DNA from: Ilyomonas sp965219515
GTDB lineage: Bacteria > Bacteroidota > Bacteroidia > Chitinophagales > Chitinophagaceae
Length of the DNA stretch: 64,000 nucleotides
Direction: 5' to 3'
Assembly (NCBI GenBank): GCA_965219515.1
Contig: OZ244776.1
Location: 4,154,001-4,218,000, forward strand
Part shown: positions 1 to 9,172 of the stretch, in pieces
How the letters are laid out: each line of letters begins with the position of its first letter
Position numbering within the stretch: the first letter of the stretch is position 1
Made by a program: the position numbers and the translations under genes
Notes under the pieces: model-generated
Seen by the model: only the letters and a program-made list of their open reading frames with translations
The model's database searches: none
Told to the model about the DNA's origin: nothing

Positions 1-2
1 AA

Positions 3-1154
3 GGTTTGGGCGATACCGGAATGGGCATTTGCCATGCTTATACAGAAGATGGGCGCTGTGTTTCCCTGTTAAAAATTTTGCTTACCAACCATTGCATTTT
101 CGATTGCGCCTATTGCGTCAGCCGCAAAAGCAACGACATTAAGCGCGCCGCTTTTACCGTGCAGGAAGTGGTGGATCTGACCATTAATTTTTACCGGAGA
201 AATTATATCGAAGGCTTATTTCTAAGTTCCGGTATTTTTAAAAACGCCGATTATACCATGGAACGGCTGGTGCGCATTGCAAAAAAGCTGCGTACCGAGC
301 ATAACTTCAATGGTTATATTCATTTAAAAGCCATTCCCGGTGCAAGCGATGACCTGATGAAACTGGCAGGTTTGTATGCCGACCGCCTTAGCGTGAATGT
401 TGAAATGCCAACGGAGCAAAGTCTGAAATTGCTGGCGCCCGACAAGAAGCGCGAAGACATGATAAAGCCAATGAAGTTTTTGAAGAATGAAATTATCCAA
501 TACAAAGAAGATAAATCAATTCATAAACATACGCCGCATTTTGCACCGGCCGGACAAAGCACGCAGATGGTAATTGGCGCCACGCCGGAAAGCGATTTTC
601 AAATTCTTCATCTTGCCAATGGGTTTTATAAAAAGATGAATCTGAAACGGGTTTACTATTCGGGCTATGTGCCCATTAGCAACGATAACCGTTTGCCCGC
701 TATTGGAACGCCTGTGCCGATGATTCGCGAGAACAGGTTGTATCAGGCAGACTGGCTGATGCGTTTTTATGGCTTCGATGTAAGCGAAATTGTAGATGCC
801 GGTAATCCGCATCTTGATATAGACATTGACCCGAAATTAAGCTGGGCGTTACGCAATCTTCATTTGTTTCCCATAGATATCAATAAAGCGGATGAAGCAT
901 TGATAATGCGCGTGCCAGGCATTGGCGTGGCTTCTGCTAAAAAAATAACCAGTGCCCGAAAATTTGCGCAGCTTGGCTGGAATCATTTAAAAAAAATCGG
1001 CATCGCTTATAATCGGGCGAAATATTTTATTACCTGTAAAAGCAATGATTTTGCCATGCTCGACTATTCTGCCATGCAAATCAGACAGCAGATTGTAGCC
1101 ATTCAAAGCAGTAAATATGCCGCCAATTTTTCACCGCAATTAAAAATGTTCTGA
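3..1154 (+). CDS. Putative DNA modification/repair radical SAM protein, 5' end outside window
   Basis: This is a radical SAM enzyme of the type usually found beside a DUF4130 DNA-metabolism protein. The motif CIFDCAYC, about 30 residues in, is the CX3CX2C signature that holds the 4Fe-4S cluster. A helix-hairpin-helix segment (DINKADEALIMRVPGIGVAS) lies near residues 290-310, which fits DNA binding. The reading frame is open to the left edge, and the residues before MGICHAYTEDGRC read as the interior of the usual N-terminus, so the true start lies upstream. The stop overlaps the next start (ATGA), so the two genes are translationally coupled. Role in DNA repair or base modification is inferred from the family; the substrate is unknown. 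Confidence 0.8.
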   Translation, partial: GLGDTGMGICHAYTEDGRCVSLLKILLTNHCIFDCAYCVSRKSNDIKRAAFTVQEVVDLTINFYRRNYIEGLFLSSGIFKNADYTMERLVRIAKKLRTEHNFNGYIHLKAIPGASDDLMKLAGLYADRLSVNVEMPTEQSLKLLAPDKKREDMIKPMKFLKNEIIQYKEDKSIHKHTPHFAPAGQSTQMVIGATPESDFQILHLANGFYKKMNLKRVYYSGYVPISNDNRLPAIGTPVPMIRENRLYQADWLMRFYGFDVSEIVDAGNPHLDIDIDPKLSWALRNLHLFPIDINKADEALIMRVPGIGVASAKKITSARKFAQLGWNHLKKIGIAYNRAKYFITCKSNDFAMLDYSAMQIRQQIVAIQSSKYAANFSPQLKMF

Positions 1155-1915
1155 TGATGAAAACGGTGGTGTACGACGGAACGTTTCAAGGTTTTCTGGC
1201 AGCCGTTTTTGACGTATATGAGTATAAGTTTGCTGATGTAAAAATTGTAAAGCAAAGCGTTTATAATCTATCCGTTTTCGGGCACGATCATATTGTGGAA
1301 ACCAGTGCAGACAAGGCATTCCGCGTTTGGAAAGGCTTACTAAAATATTGTTCAAATCAATCGGCAGAACATTTGTACCATGCCTGGCTAAGCGAACTGC
1401 CAGACATTGAAACACATCTGTTGCAATACATCCAATATGTTTTTTTTAAACAACAATCCGTTGATTCTGATTTTAGCAATGCTGCCGTTTTAAAAATTGC
1501 GCAGGTAGCAAAACAGGTGCATCGCGAGCGGCACCGCATGGAGGCTTTTGTTCGGTTTCAGCTTTCGAAAGATGGATTGTACTATGCTGTTGTGGAACCG
1601 GATTTTAATGTGGTTGTCTTGTTAACTGATCATTTTAAAAACCGCTATACCGATCAGCGTTGGCTGATTTACGACGGTAAAAGACGTTACGGCATTTATT
1701 ATGATTTAGAAAAAGCGGACATGATTGAATTATGTTTTGCCGATCATATAAAACCTGGCGATATAACAATGGCATTCGATGAAGAAGAGCCCATGTATCA
1801 ATCGTTATGGAAAACTTATTTTGGCAGCGTAAACATCAGGGCGAGAAAAAATACAAAGCTGCATATTCAGCACATGCCTAAACGGTATTGGAAATATTTG
1901 CCGGAAAAAGCCTGA
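1154..1915 (+). CDS. DUF4130-type probable DNA metabolism protein
   Basis: A 253-residue protein of the family paired with the radical SAM protein just upstream. It starts MMKTVVYDGTFQGFLAAVFD, the typical beginning of this family, and has a conserved central part (KAFRVWKGLLKY, then HRMEAFVRFQLSKDGLYYA). The C-terminus ends with HIQHMPKRYWKYLPEKA, the motif that in homologues contains (L/M)P.R.W...PE. Its ATG overlaps the upstream TGA by one base, so the genes form a two-gene unit. In some bacteria this domain is fused to a UdgX-type uracil-DNA binding protein; none is seen here. The biochemical activity is not established. Confidence 0.8.
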   Translation: MMKTVVYDGTFQGFLAAVFDVYEYKFADVKIVKQSVYNLSVFGHDHIVETSADKAFRVWKGLLKYCSNQSAEHLYHAWLSELPDIETHLLQYIQYVFFKQQSVDSDFSNAAVLKIAQVAKQVHRERHRMEAFVRFQLSKDGLYYAVVEPDFNVVVLLTDHFKNRYTDQRWLIYDGKRRYGIYYDLEKADMIELCFADHIKPGDITMAFDEEEPMYQSLWKTYFGSVNIRARKNTKLHIQHMPKRYWKYLPEKA

Positions 1916-1988
1916 TAGAAATTGGATAAAATATAATAGAATGCAATTTTGCTGCTTGCATCAATTTGTTGAGCTATAATAAAAATAA

Positions 1989-2879
1989 TTAAAATCTGTT
2001 TTTACTGCTGTTTGTGGTGGGGCATTTATACGATGTAAGATTAAACGAAACGCCCACCTGCGCAATGGCATACGCATCTTTTTGCTGACTGTTGCCACGC
2101 TGACGACCCTTTATTCCAACGCGATCTCCGGTTTCATAACTTCTGTCAGAGAGCAAATAAGCCGGATTAATTTGTCCGTCAACGCCAATCACAGAAGTAG
2201 TGCCTGCATAAAAAAACGGTTCATCGCCAACATAGGTTGTACTTACATCGTCTAAATAATCGGTTGTGGTAAAACGATAGCCCACTTCGGCAAACACATT
2301 GGTGCCTTCGTTCAGCCCGAATTTAAACCCGACGGCTAACGGAAAGCAGGCAGCCACCGTGCCATACGGCTTGCGATCAGCATACAACGTGCTGTTTTGA
2401 CCTTCGGTTCCTAAGGGACGTAAAAAATATTTTGTGCCTTGCAGATAAGCATAAGGATCGTAAGAAAATGCGCCGATGCCCAACGATACATAAGGCGTAA
2501 AATTATAACCTTCCACACCAGGATTGTAATGAAAAAAATTGAATTGCCCGCTCAGCGAAGCTTCCCACAAATTGGTGTTGAAGCTGAGATTGCGGCGCTT
2601 TTGCGTTTCGTTTTTGCTATAAATATCAGAATAGCCAAGAAAAGCATAATTGACTGCCAGCTTTACGCCAACATAATTATTAAACTGTTTGATGTAGAAT
2701 GCGCCTGCCGACAGTTTCGGGCGATTGATAGAAGCACGCGTGTTAAGATCTCCAAAATAATGACCGGCTCCTACCGCAATGCCAAACTCGCCCAAACGCT
2801 GCTCGCCAAAATAAGATTGCGCCGTTGCCCCGAAAGCAAACAGAAGTAAAATCAGCGATGAAATAATAGTCTTTATCAT
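1989..2879 (-). CDS. PorG-like outer membrane beta-barrel protein (DUF6089 type)
   Basis: A 296-residue protein with a clear signal peptide (MIKTIISSLILLLFAFGATAQ) followed by LGEFGIAVGAGHYFGDLN, typical of the DUF6089/PorG family, which belongs to the outer-membrane ring of the type IX secretion system. The rest alternates short strands and turns with many aromatic residues, as expected for a beta-barrel. It lies 66 bp downstream of the NAD kinase gene on the same strand, a gene order seen in other Bacteroidota. The window contains a T9SS-type sorting signal (in the 11.5 kb gene), so the secretion system is expected in this genome. The assignment rests on sequence style and context. Confidence 0.7.
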   Translation of the reverse strand: MIKTIISSLILLLFAFGATAQSYFGEQRLGEFGIAVGAGHYFGDLNTRASINRPKLSAGAFYIKQFNNYVGVKLAVNYAFLGYSDIYSKNETQKRRNLSFNTNLWEASLSGQFNFFHYNPGVEGYNFTPYVSLGIGAFSYDPYAYLQGTKYFLRPLGTEGQNSTLYADRKPYGTVAACFPLAVGFKFGLNEGTNVFAEVGYRFTTTDYLDDVSTTYVGDEPFFYAGTTSVIGVDGQINPAYLLSDRSYETGDRVGIKGRQRGNSQQKDAYAIAQVGVSFNLTSYKCPTTNSSKNRF

Positions 2880-2945
2880 ACAGTTGCAAAATAACAGATG
2901 TTTTATTAACGAAGCATTGCCCGATTTCTTGTGCAGCCGGTTGTT

Positions 2946-3818
2946 TTAATTTCTTTTGTCCATGCCCCAAGTAAGTTTAGAGCGAAGCGTGGAAAGGAAA
3001 CTGTTTTCGTTTAGGCGTATGAGGCTAATGGTGAAACTTTCTTTTTTTACAGCTAACTGAATATTTTTTTCCACAATTTCTTTTCGGGCATCCAGCGTAC
3101 AAATAAATTCTTCACTTCTGCCTTCTATTTCAAAAGAAACAATATTGTTATCAGGTACAATAATCGGGCGGATATTAAGATTGTGAGGTGCTACGGGCGT
3201 GATGCAAAACGAGCTGGAATCGGGAAAAACGATGGGGCCGTTGCAACTCATGCTGTAACCGGTAGATCCGGTGGGCGTAGAAACAATCAGTCCATCTGCC
3301 CAATAGCTGTTCAGAAATTCTCCGTTCAGATACGTGTGTATTTTAATCATCGGCGATGTATCTCGTTTGTGAATGCCAAATTCATTTAAGGCATACGGCG
3401 CATCGCCAAACAGCGAAGCATCGGAATCTAAATGAATCAGAATCCGTTTGTCGGTTACGTAGGTTCTGCTTACCAGAGCATCAACGGCAATGCTAAGTTC
3501 TTCATTGCCAATGCCTGCCAGAAAACCCAGCCTGCCGAAGTTGATGCCAAGAATCGGAATATTTTTGTTGCCGATAATGGTAACCGCATCGAGTATGGTG
3601 CCGTCGCCGCCCAGGCTGATAAGGCAATCGGTATCGGCATCCAGATTATTGGTAAACACTTCTATATGGCGAATAGCAGACATCGCATCACCATATTTTT
3701 GCGCCAGCGAAACCGACACAACAATAGAAACATTGTATTTGTGCAATTCATTGATTAAAGCCAGTAAAGGCAATTGCTGCTTGTCATCTAATCCGCGACT
3801 ATAAATTGCAACTTTCAT
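2946..3818 (-). CDS. nadK: NAD kinase
   Basis: ATP-NAD kinase that makes NADP+ from NAD+ in the cytoplasm. The motif GGDGTILDA (GGDG, phosphate binding) lies near residue 70, followed by GINFGRLGFLA and the NAD-binding segment NEFGIHKRDTSP, then DGLIVSTPTGSTGYSMSCNGP. The chosen start gives MKVAIYSRGLDD, the usual N-terminus; the frame is open for 21 more codons upstream, but that stretch is basic and unconserved. Length is about 290 residues, normal for the family. It is followed by the PorG-like gene on the same strand. Confidence 0.92.
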   Translation of the reverse strand: MKVAIYSRGLDDKQQLPLLALINELHKYNVSIVVSVSLAQKYGDAMSAIRHIEVFTNNLDADTDCLISLGGDGTILDAVTIIGNKNIPILGINFGRLGFLAGIGNEELSIAVDALVSRTYVTDKRILIHLDSDASLFGDAPYALNEFGIHKRDTSPMIKIHTYLNGEFLNSYWADGLIVSTPTGSTGYSMSCNGPIVFPDSSSFCITPVAPHNLNIRPIIVPDNNIVSFEIEGRSEEFICTLDARKEIVEKNIQLAVKKESFTISLIRLNENSFLSTLRSKLTWGMDKRN

Positions 3819-3952
3819 GTATTTGGTTTTTGGCTTGCTTTTGCCGGAATCATTTTCCGCAGAAAAGTAAGATAAGCGCATATCTGTACGAACTTTCTGT
3901 GAAAACCTGTGCTATCTGCGGGCAACTTTATCAAAGATAATTTTATGCCGCT

Positions 3953-5362
3953 TTAAAAATCGCCTTTTGAATGCAGATATAAATTGTGTTCGCCAAAACG
4001 GTTAAAACTATATTCAAGCCGGATAACAATATCGTAAATGGTTACTACATCCAAACCAACTCCATAGGTGCTGATTAATTTATTATTCAAATTATTGTTC
4101 ATTTTATCATCATAAACATAGCCTGCATCGCCGTATGCTTTCAGATAAAACCGAACAGGTATCAGGCTATGATTTTTTATATTCACCGGATTTTTTAGCG
4201 TATAAGTAAAGATCTGCTGCCGCAAGGTAGCTCTGTTAATGGTTGCCGCAACCCCGTCAATTACATAATATTCCAATCCGCGAAAAAATATGTCGCCATA
4301 ATAATTTACAATTTGCTTGTTAAAAAATGGTTGCTTAAACGGCAGACTGATGATGCCGGCAGATTGTAGCTGCAACTGCGTTTTTTTATAAAGCGGCATT
4401 GTGTATTTGGCGCGGTAAGATAGCTGCCAGAGATTCATAATTTCTCCGAATCCTTTTTTTATAATTGACGCATCGCTAATAAAGCCTTTGGTTGGATATA
4501 CAATATTATCGCCGTCGGAATATTGCAATGTATAGCTGATGACGGGATACGTTATATGTGTGCGGCTGTAAGGAAAATAGTTTTTGTTAAGTTGCAAAAT
4601 GGTATCGCTTAGCTTTTCATCCACCAGGCGAAGCGTAACAATGTGTCTTGTTTTAATAGCCGGGCGATAGATGTAAGAAGCTTCTGCACGAAACTGCTGT
4701 CTTACAAAATGACTGCCTTTGTAAAACAATTGCTTGTTATTTGCATCGGTTCCGTAATTGATTTCGCGCTGCCGCAAAAACGAAGCTGCCACGCTGATGC
4801 CGTGATGCAGATTTTTATCTATAAACGGCAATTCATATCGTGCCGCTACCTGATGATTGTAGCCGGTAATCAGCCACAGGTAAGCATTATCGTTGCGTCC
4901 GCTTACGTTGTTCTGTATCAGCTTTATGCCATAATTTACCCGGCTTAAACTGCGGTGCTGTTCCGTCCACCACTGGTTAAAATTCCGGTCAACCAAACGG
5001 AAATATGGAACCGGTAAAAAATACCATCTCTCTTTTACAGCGGTATAAATAATAATGCGATTGCTGTCAACAAATACATAACTTACCGTTACATCAATAA
5101 AAAGGCTTGTATTAATAAGTTGCTGTCTTGCTAAAGTTAGTTTTTGTTGAATGGATTCCGAAGTTATTGTATCGCCTGCGGCAAAAGGAAGCTCGCGAAG
5201 AATGATGTTGCCTTTTGTTTTGTTGTTGCCGGTAATGCGGATGCTGTCAATAATAAGCGGCGAACCCGAATAAGAAAAACCGGTTTGCTTCTGCCTAACA
5301 GTATCCTGCGCACGAATTGATAAAAAAAAGAAAACCAGGAAAACCGTTAACCAAAATTTCAT
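3953..5362 (-). CDS. BamA/TamA-like outer membrane protein with POTRA domain
   Basis: A 469-residue protein with signal peptide (MKFWLTVFLVFFFLSIRAQ). Residues ~30-115 read as a POTRA domain: IDSIRITGNNKTKGNIILREL, then a block rich in T/Q/L ending in VFVDSNRIIIYTAVKERW. The remainder is a predicted Omp85-type barrel, ending RLEYSFNRFGEHNLYLHSKGDF. It has one POTRA-like domain and is much shorter than a housekeeping BamA (which has five), so it is more likely an accessory Omp85 protein. It lies upstream of nadK and the PorG-like gene on the same strand, suggesting an envelope cluster. The client protein is unknown. Confidence 0.7.
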   Translation of the reverse strand: MKFWLTVFLVFFFLSIRAQDTVRQKQTGFSYSGSPLIIDSIRITGNNKTKGNIILRELPFAAGDTITSESIQQKLTLARQQLINTSLFIDVTVSYVFVDSNRIIIYTAVKERWYFLPVPYFRLVDRNFNQWWTEQHRSLSRVNYGIKLIQNNVSGRNDNAYLWLITGYNHQVAARYELPFIDKNLHHGISVAASFLRQREINYGTDANNKQLFYKGSHFVRQQFRAEASYIYRPAIKTRHIVTLRLVDEKLSDTILQLNKNYFPYSRTHITYPVISYTLQYSDGDNIVYPTKGFISDASIIKKGFGEIMNLWQLSYRAKYTMPLYKKTQLQLQSAGIISLPFKQPFFNKQIVNYYGDIFFRGLEYYVIDGVAATINRATLRQQIFTYTLKNPVNIKNHSLIPVRFYLKAYGDAGYVYDDKMNNNLNNKLISTYGVGLDVVTIYDIVIRLEYSFNRFGEHNLYLHSKGDF

Positions 5363-5415
5363 TCCCTTTAATTAGTCCGGTGCAAAAAAGCCTGCAAAGA
5401 TAATTGCTACCGATT

Positions 5416-5470
5416 GCATTATAAAAAGAGGCGCAAATGTGCTGACCATTCACGCCTCTTTTTATAATGC
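5416..5470 (-). terminator. Strong intrinsic terminator after the TonB receptor gene
   Basis: A perfect 18-bp inverted repeat (5416-5433 with 5453-5470) encloses a 19-base loop. The G+C part of the stem (GAGGCG/CGCCTC) is next to the loop and runs of A and T lie in the outer stem, so it can end transcription from either side. It begins nine bases after the stop of the minus-strand TonB-dependent receptor gene. Confidence 0.85.
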
Positions 5471-5478
5471 AAAAACAC

Positions 5479-7941
5479 TTACAGACTGATGTTAACCGCT
5501 ATTACGCCATTTATGCCTGCCATCGGAAAATAATAATTTTCTGTAACCGGATAGCTGTCGTAATTATAACTGAAGGTGTAGCCATTCGGTTGATATTGTT
5601 TACTAAAAATATTGTTTACCTGCCCAATAAGGCTCCATTCTTTAAACAGCAGTTTTTTAAATGTATAAATCAATCTTGCGTCTTCCACAAAATAGTTGCT
5701 CAGGCTTCTGTCTATGTTTTGTGTGTTGTCTAAATATTGTTGCGATACATATTTGCTTATAAAACCAATTGCAAAATTTTTTACCGGCAACAGGTTGATT
5801 GAACCATTGGCAATAACGGAAGGAGAAAACGCAATATCAGTTTTGCTGTGCTGTATTTCCTGCTGCCCTGTATAGTTGAACTCAGCGTCATAACTATCTA
5901 TGTATTCGGTAAATGCTTTTATCTTGTTGCGGCTGAAAGTTGCGCCGGCATTAATGTTGAGCCATTTGCTCAATGCTACGCCTGCGCTTACCTCTATTCC
6001 TGCCCGGTAGCTGTTTGGCACATTCGTGCGTGTGTAAGAACCCACATCGTTAATTTTACCGGTAAGCACAAGCTGATCTTTATAAAACATGTAGTACAGC
6101 GTTGCACTCCAGTTGCATATTTTGTTTTGCTGAGAAATACCACCCTCAAAATCGTGCAGCAGCTCGCGTTTTGGCTGTGTGGCTTCGCCGGCTTCAAAAT
6201 CGTCGCGGTTGGGTTCTTTGCCTGCCATCGCATAACTTACATAAGCGTTCAGATGATTCTTTGTATAGCTTATGCCCGCTTTCGGATTAATGAAATTCAA
6301 ATCTCTGTTGATGTTTAATTTGGGATTGTTTTGAAAGCCATTCATATTGTGCGTTACCCGGCGATATTGCACATCGGCAAACGAACTGAAATAACCGTTG
6401 AACTGATGCTGCCATTTCAGATATACATTCATGTCTTTTTTAGTGGACGATAAACGATAATACTCTTTATTTTTATCAACGCCTCCGTTGTTTGCCCAAA
6501 TAACATTACCATAATGCAAGCCGTCATATTTTGTTGCGCTGCCGCCGAACGTCAGTTCATCCGTTGGCGTTTTTTGTTGTAATGAAAAAGTAGCACCATA
6601 AAAATAATTGTCTAACCAGCGGTCTCGTATCAAATCGGTTTTTGCTATGGTATCGTTGCCATAAACAACATTTGCGAGATTGTAATTATGATAACTCTGG
6701 TTGTATTTATATTCTTCGTAATAACCTTTTCCGCGCGTAAGAAACGTTGCCATATTTAAAGAAAGATGCGGCAGCAATAATTGGTTAAAAAACAACTGGT
6801 AATTGTCCTGCTGATAGTTATCTGTTTGGTTTGGATAATTGTATAAATTATAAGTTCTTCTGTTGCTGCCGAATAAATTTGCCGAATCGGCAGGTGTAAA
6901 AAAATAGCTTCCGATGTTGTTATCGTAAAAGCTTTGCAGATCTTCTTTTGTACCAAACAGCTTCGCTTCGGGAATGCCGTTCCATGCCTGATATGTTTTT
7001 TCTTTACCGGTAAAAATATTTAAGCGAAGCGATGTTTTTTTGTTGATATAAGCCGCAGAAATATAAGCCGATTGCAGATTGCTTTTCGCCCGGTCAATAA
7101 AGCCATCACTCGTAATGCGGCTAAGCCTTGCATCAAAGGTAAAATGGTTGTTTAATAAACCGCTGCCCACCTTAATGGTATTTTTCCAGGTGTTAAAAGA
7201 ACCGTAGCTGTTGTTGGTTTCGGCATACGCGGTATCGTGTCTTTCGTTGGTGCTTACAGCAATGGTAGCGCCGAATGCACCGGCGCCATTGGTTGATGTT
7301 CCAACGCCGCGTTGAATTTGTATTGAATTAACGGACGATGCAAAATCGGGCAGGTCAACGAAGTAACTGATGCCGCTTTCCGCATCGTTGTACGGAATGC
7401 CGTTAAGCGTAACATTAATGCGTGTGCCATCGGTTCCGCGAATGCGGATGCCCGTGTAGCCAACACCGTTTCCGGCATCGGAATTTACTACCACCGAAGG
7501 TGTTTGATTTAACAGAAAGGGTAAGTCCTGCGCTACATTATTTTTTTGTATCTGAGCGGCCGACAAATCGGTTTTTGTAAACGGTGCTTTGTCAGAAGCC
7601 CGCACCGAGCGCACTTCCAGAGGCTCCAATGCGTTGGCATCATCCTGCAGAACAAAATTTACAATTACGTCTTCATTGTCAACCGAAATTTTTTGTGAAG
7701 CGCTTTTTTTACCAATGTAATCTGCCGTAACCAACACATCTCCGGCCATTATATTGGCAAATAAAAATTTGCCATTTGCATCTGTAACTGCCAGCATTTT
7801 TTTGTTGGCGTTGCCGGCGCTTACCGTAACGCCCGACATGGGTGCATTTTCTTCGTTTTTTACAATGCCTTTTACGGTTACTTGTGCGTGTACAACAACA
7901 GCCAATATCAGGGCTGTAATTGTTCCCAGCATTTTTTTCAT
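5479..7941 (-). CDS. TonB-dependent receptor, probably for thiamine or a thiamine precursor
   Basis: An outer-membrane active transporter of about 820 residues. The chosen start gives the signal peptide MKKMLGTITALILAVVVHAQ, followed by a carboxypeptidase-regulatory-like beta-sandwich (VTVKGIVKNEENAPMSGVTV). The plug is seen as VVVNSDAGNGVGYTGIRIRG and SIQIQRGVGTSTNGAGAFGA, and the protein ends in a barrel strand with terminal aromatic spacing (INGVIAVNISL). The frame is open upstream of this start, but that stretch covers the TPP riboswitch and is not coding. The riboswitch indicates that expression responds to thiamine pyrophosphate, so the substrate is inferred to be thiamine or a precursor; predicted thiamine-regulated receptors of this kind are known in Bacteroidota. 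Confidence 0.88.
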   Translation of the reverse strand: MKKMLGTITALILAVVVHAQVTVKGIVKNEENAPMSGVTVSAGNANKKMLAVTDANGKFLFANIMAGDVLVTADYIGKKSASQKISVDNEDVIVNFVLQDDANALEPLEVRSVRASDKAPFTKTDLSAAQIQKNNVAQDLPFLLNQTPSVVVNSDAGNGVGYTGIRIRGTDGTRINVTLNGIPYNDAESGISYFVDLPDFASSVNSIQIQRGVGTSTNGAGAFGATIAVSTNERHDTAYAETNNSYGSFNTWKNTIKVGSGLLNNHFTFDARLSRITSDGFIDRAKSNLQSAYISAAYINKKTSLRLNIFTGKEKTYQAWNGIPEAKLFGTKEDLQSFYDNNIGSYFFTPADSANLFGSNRRTYNLYNYPNQTDNYQQDNYQLFFNQLLLPHLSLNMATFLTRGKGYYEEYKYNQSYHNYNLANVVYGNDTIAKTDLIRDRWLDNYFYGATFSLQQKTPTDELTFGGSATKYDGLHYGNVIWANNGGVDKNKEYYRLSSTKKDMNVYLKWQHQFNGYFSSFADVQYRRVTHNMNGFQNNPKLNINRDLNFINPKAGISYTKNHLNAYVSYAMAGKEPNRDDFEAGEATQPKRELLHDFEGGISQQNKICNWSATLYYMFYKDQLVLTGKINDVGSYTRTNVPNSYRAGIEVSAGVALSKWLNINAGATFSRNKIKAFTEYIDSYDAEFNYTGQQEIQHSKTDIAFSPSVIANGSINLLPVKNFAIGFISKYVSQQYLDNTQNIDRSLSNYFVEDARLIYTFKKLLFKEWSLIGQVNNIFSKQYQPNGYTFSYNYDSYPVTENYYFPMAGINGVIAVNISL

Positions 7942-8018
7942 TCGTTTCTTTTTTTTGAATGGTGTTAAAATGTTGAGAACAGGAAATGAGGCTAATGGAG
8001 AGGAGAGTATAAAATATA

Positions 8019-8112
8019 TCTGCCTTCCCTTCGCAGGCATTACCCTGTTCAGGTTCTACGGGTGTAATCTCAGCTTACTGTTCGCCTGCGGCGAATGTCA
8101 GCACCCCGGGAA
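8019..8112 (-). promoter_or_regulatory. TPP riboswitch (THI element)
   Basis: On the minus strand the leader reads GGGGTGCTGACATT, then GCTGAGA, ACCCGTAGAACCTGA, and CAGGGTAATGCCTGCG followed by AAGGGA. These are the conserved blocks of the thiamine pyrophosphate aptamer, including the variable P3 arm (CGCCGCAGGCG). It lies about 80 bp upstream of the TonB-dependent receptor start on the same strand. High TPP would normally lower expression. Whether it acts on transcription or translation cannot be told with certainty; I see no strong terminator between the aptamer and the start codon. Confidence 0.93.
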
Positions 8113-8233
8113 TTAAAATATGTTTTTGCAAACGCAGTTTAGAAAACATTTGCGTGTGCAAAGTAAAGGCAGAAATTTTATATACTTGTAACCTTTTCTT
8201 GTCATCTTCGTTTCGGAGATATAATTTAGAACA

Positions 8234-8947
8234 ATGGGAAAGCTGATTGCAATCGTACTTATGATGATGTCGCTAAAAGGAGTTGCGCAAAACTTGGTGT
8301 ACGATGCCAATGCCGAAGTGCGAAACGTGCCTGCTTTTAACGGCGTAAGTGCGGGCGGCGGTATTACGGTTTATATTTCGCAGGGTAAAGAACAGGCGAT
8401 TGCCGTAAGCGCGGAAGATGAAAAGAATGTAAGTAAAATAAAGACAGAAGTAAGAGACGGCGTTTTAAAAATTTATATTGATGCCGCTATGTGGAACAAC
8501 TGGAGCTGGGGAAACAAAAAGATTAAAGCGTATGTAACCGTTACCGAGTTGAATAAGTTAGAGCTTGCCGGCGGCTCAATTGGTAAAATTGTAGATGAAC
8601 TGAATGTAAATACGCTTGACCTCGAATGTCATGGCGGAAGCATTGTAAATGGTAAAATTACAGCTACAAACCTTTCACTCGATTTAACGGGTGGCAGTAT
8701 TGCTACCTTAAGTGGCGCCTTTGCCAGTGCAACCGTTTCGGCCAGCGGCGGCAGCATTGTAAAAGATTTTGATGCGGCGGCTGATGTTTGCAAAGTTGAT
8801 GCGTCGGGCGGTTCTGTAATAAATCTTACGGTGAACAAAGAATTAACGGCAGATGCCAGTGGCGGCAGCATCATCAACTATAAAGGCAATGGAATAATTA
8901 AAAGTGTGGATACAAGTGGCGGCAGCATCATTAAGAAAAAAGAATAA
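8234..8947 (+). CDS. Head-GIN domain (DUF2807) secreted protein with GGSI repeats
   Basis: A 237-residue protein with a short signal peptide (ends SLKGVAQ) and the head-GIN pattern: VPAFNGVSAGGGITVYISQG, then a run of parallel beta-helix rungs. The tetrad GGSI or GGSV recurs seven times with roughly 18-25-residue spacing (LAGGSIGKI, CHGGSIVNG, LTGGSIATL, ASGGSIVKD, ASGGSVINL, ASGGSIINY, TSGGSIIKK), each likely one turn of a beta-solenoid. Proteins of this family are periplasmic or outer-membrane associated in Bacteroidota; the function is unknown. It is divergent from the riboswitch-controlled receptor gene. Confidence 0.82.
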   Translation: MGKLIAIVLMMMSLKGVAQNLVYDANAEVRNVPAFNGVSAGGGITVYISQGKEQAIAVSAEDEKNVSKIKTEVRDGVLKIYIDAAMWNNWSWGNKKIKAYVTVTELNKLELAGGSIGKIVDELNVNTLDLECHGGSIVNGKITATNLSLDLTGGSIATLSGAFASATVSASGGSIVKDFDAAADVCKVDASGGSVINLTVNKELTADASGGSIINYKGNGIIKSVDTSGGSIIKKKE

Positions 8948-9044
8948 AGTTTTCTTCGCGCTTTGGCACACAGATTATATATTTGCACCCCCAATCAGTA
9001 AAGACTGGTTGCAAAAAGCGATTCATTTTTATAAAATATTATAT

Positions 9045-9116
<72 letters not shown>

Positions 9117-9121
9117 CTAAA

Positions 9122-9152
9122 AAAGCCTCACCGGAATGGTGGGGCTTTCCTG
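9122..9152 (+). terminator. Terminator after tRNA-fMet
   Basis: An 11-bp stem (9122-9132 with 9138-9148, one G-T pair) closes a GGAAT loop and ends in a short T run. It lies just after the tRNA and also faces the end of the minus-strand gene starting at 9173, so it may work in both directions. Confidence 0.75.
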
Positions 9153-9172
9153 TTTTAAACATTTCAACATTG

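Noticed and set aside
8560..8940. Repeated GGCGGCAGC-type DNA words as a repeat array
   Set aside because: They encode the GGSI rungs of the head-GIN protein; the spacing is that of the protein fold.
8962..8985. TTTG and TATATTTG as a complete tRNA promoter
   Set aside because: The spacing of 12 bases is too short for the Bacteroidota -33/-7 pair; only the -7-like box is kept as a possibility.
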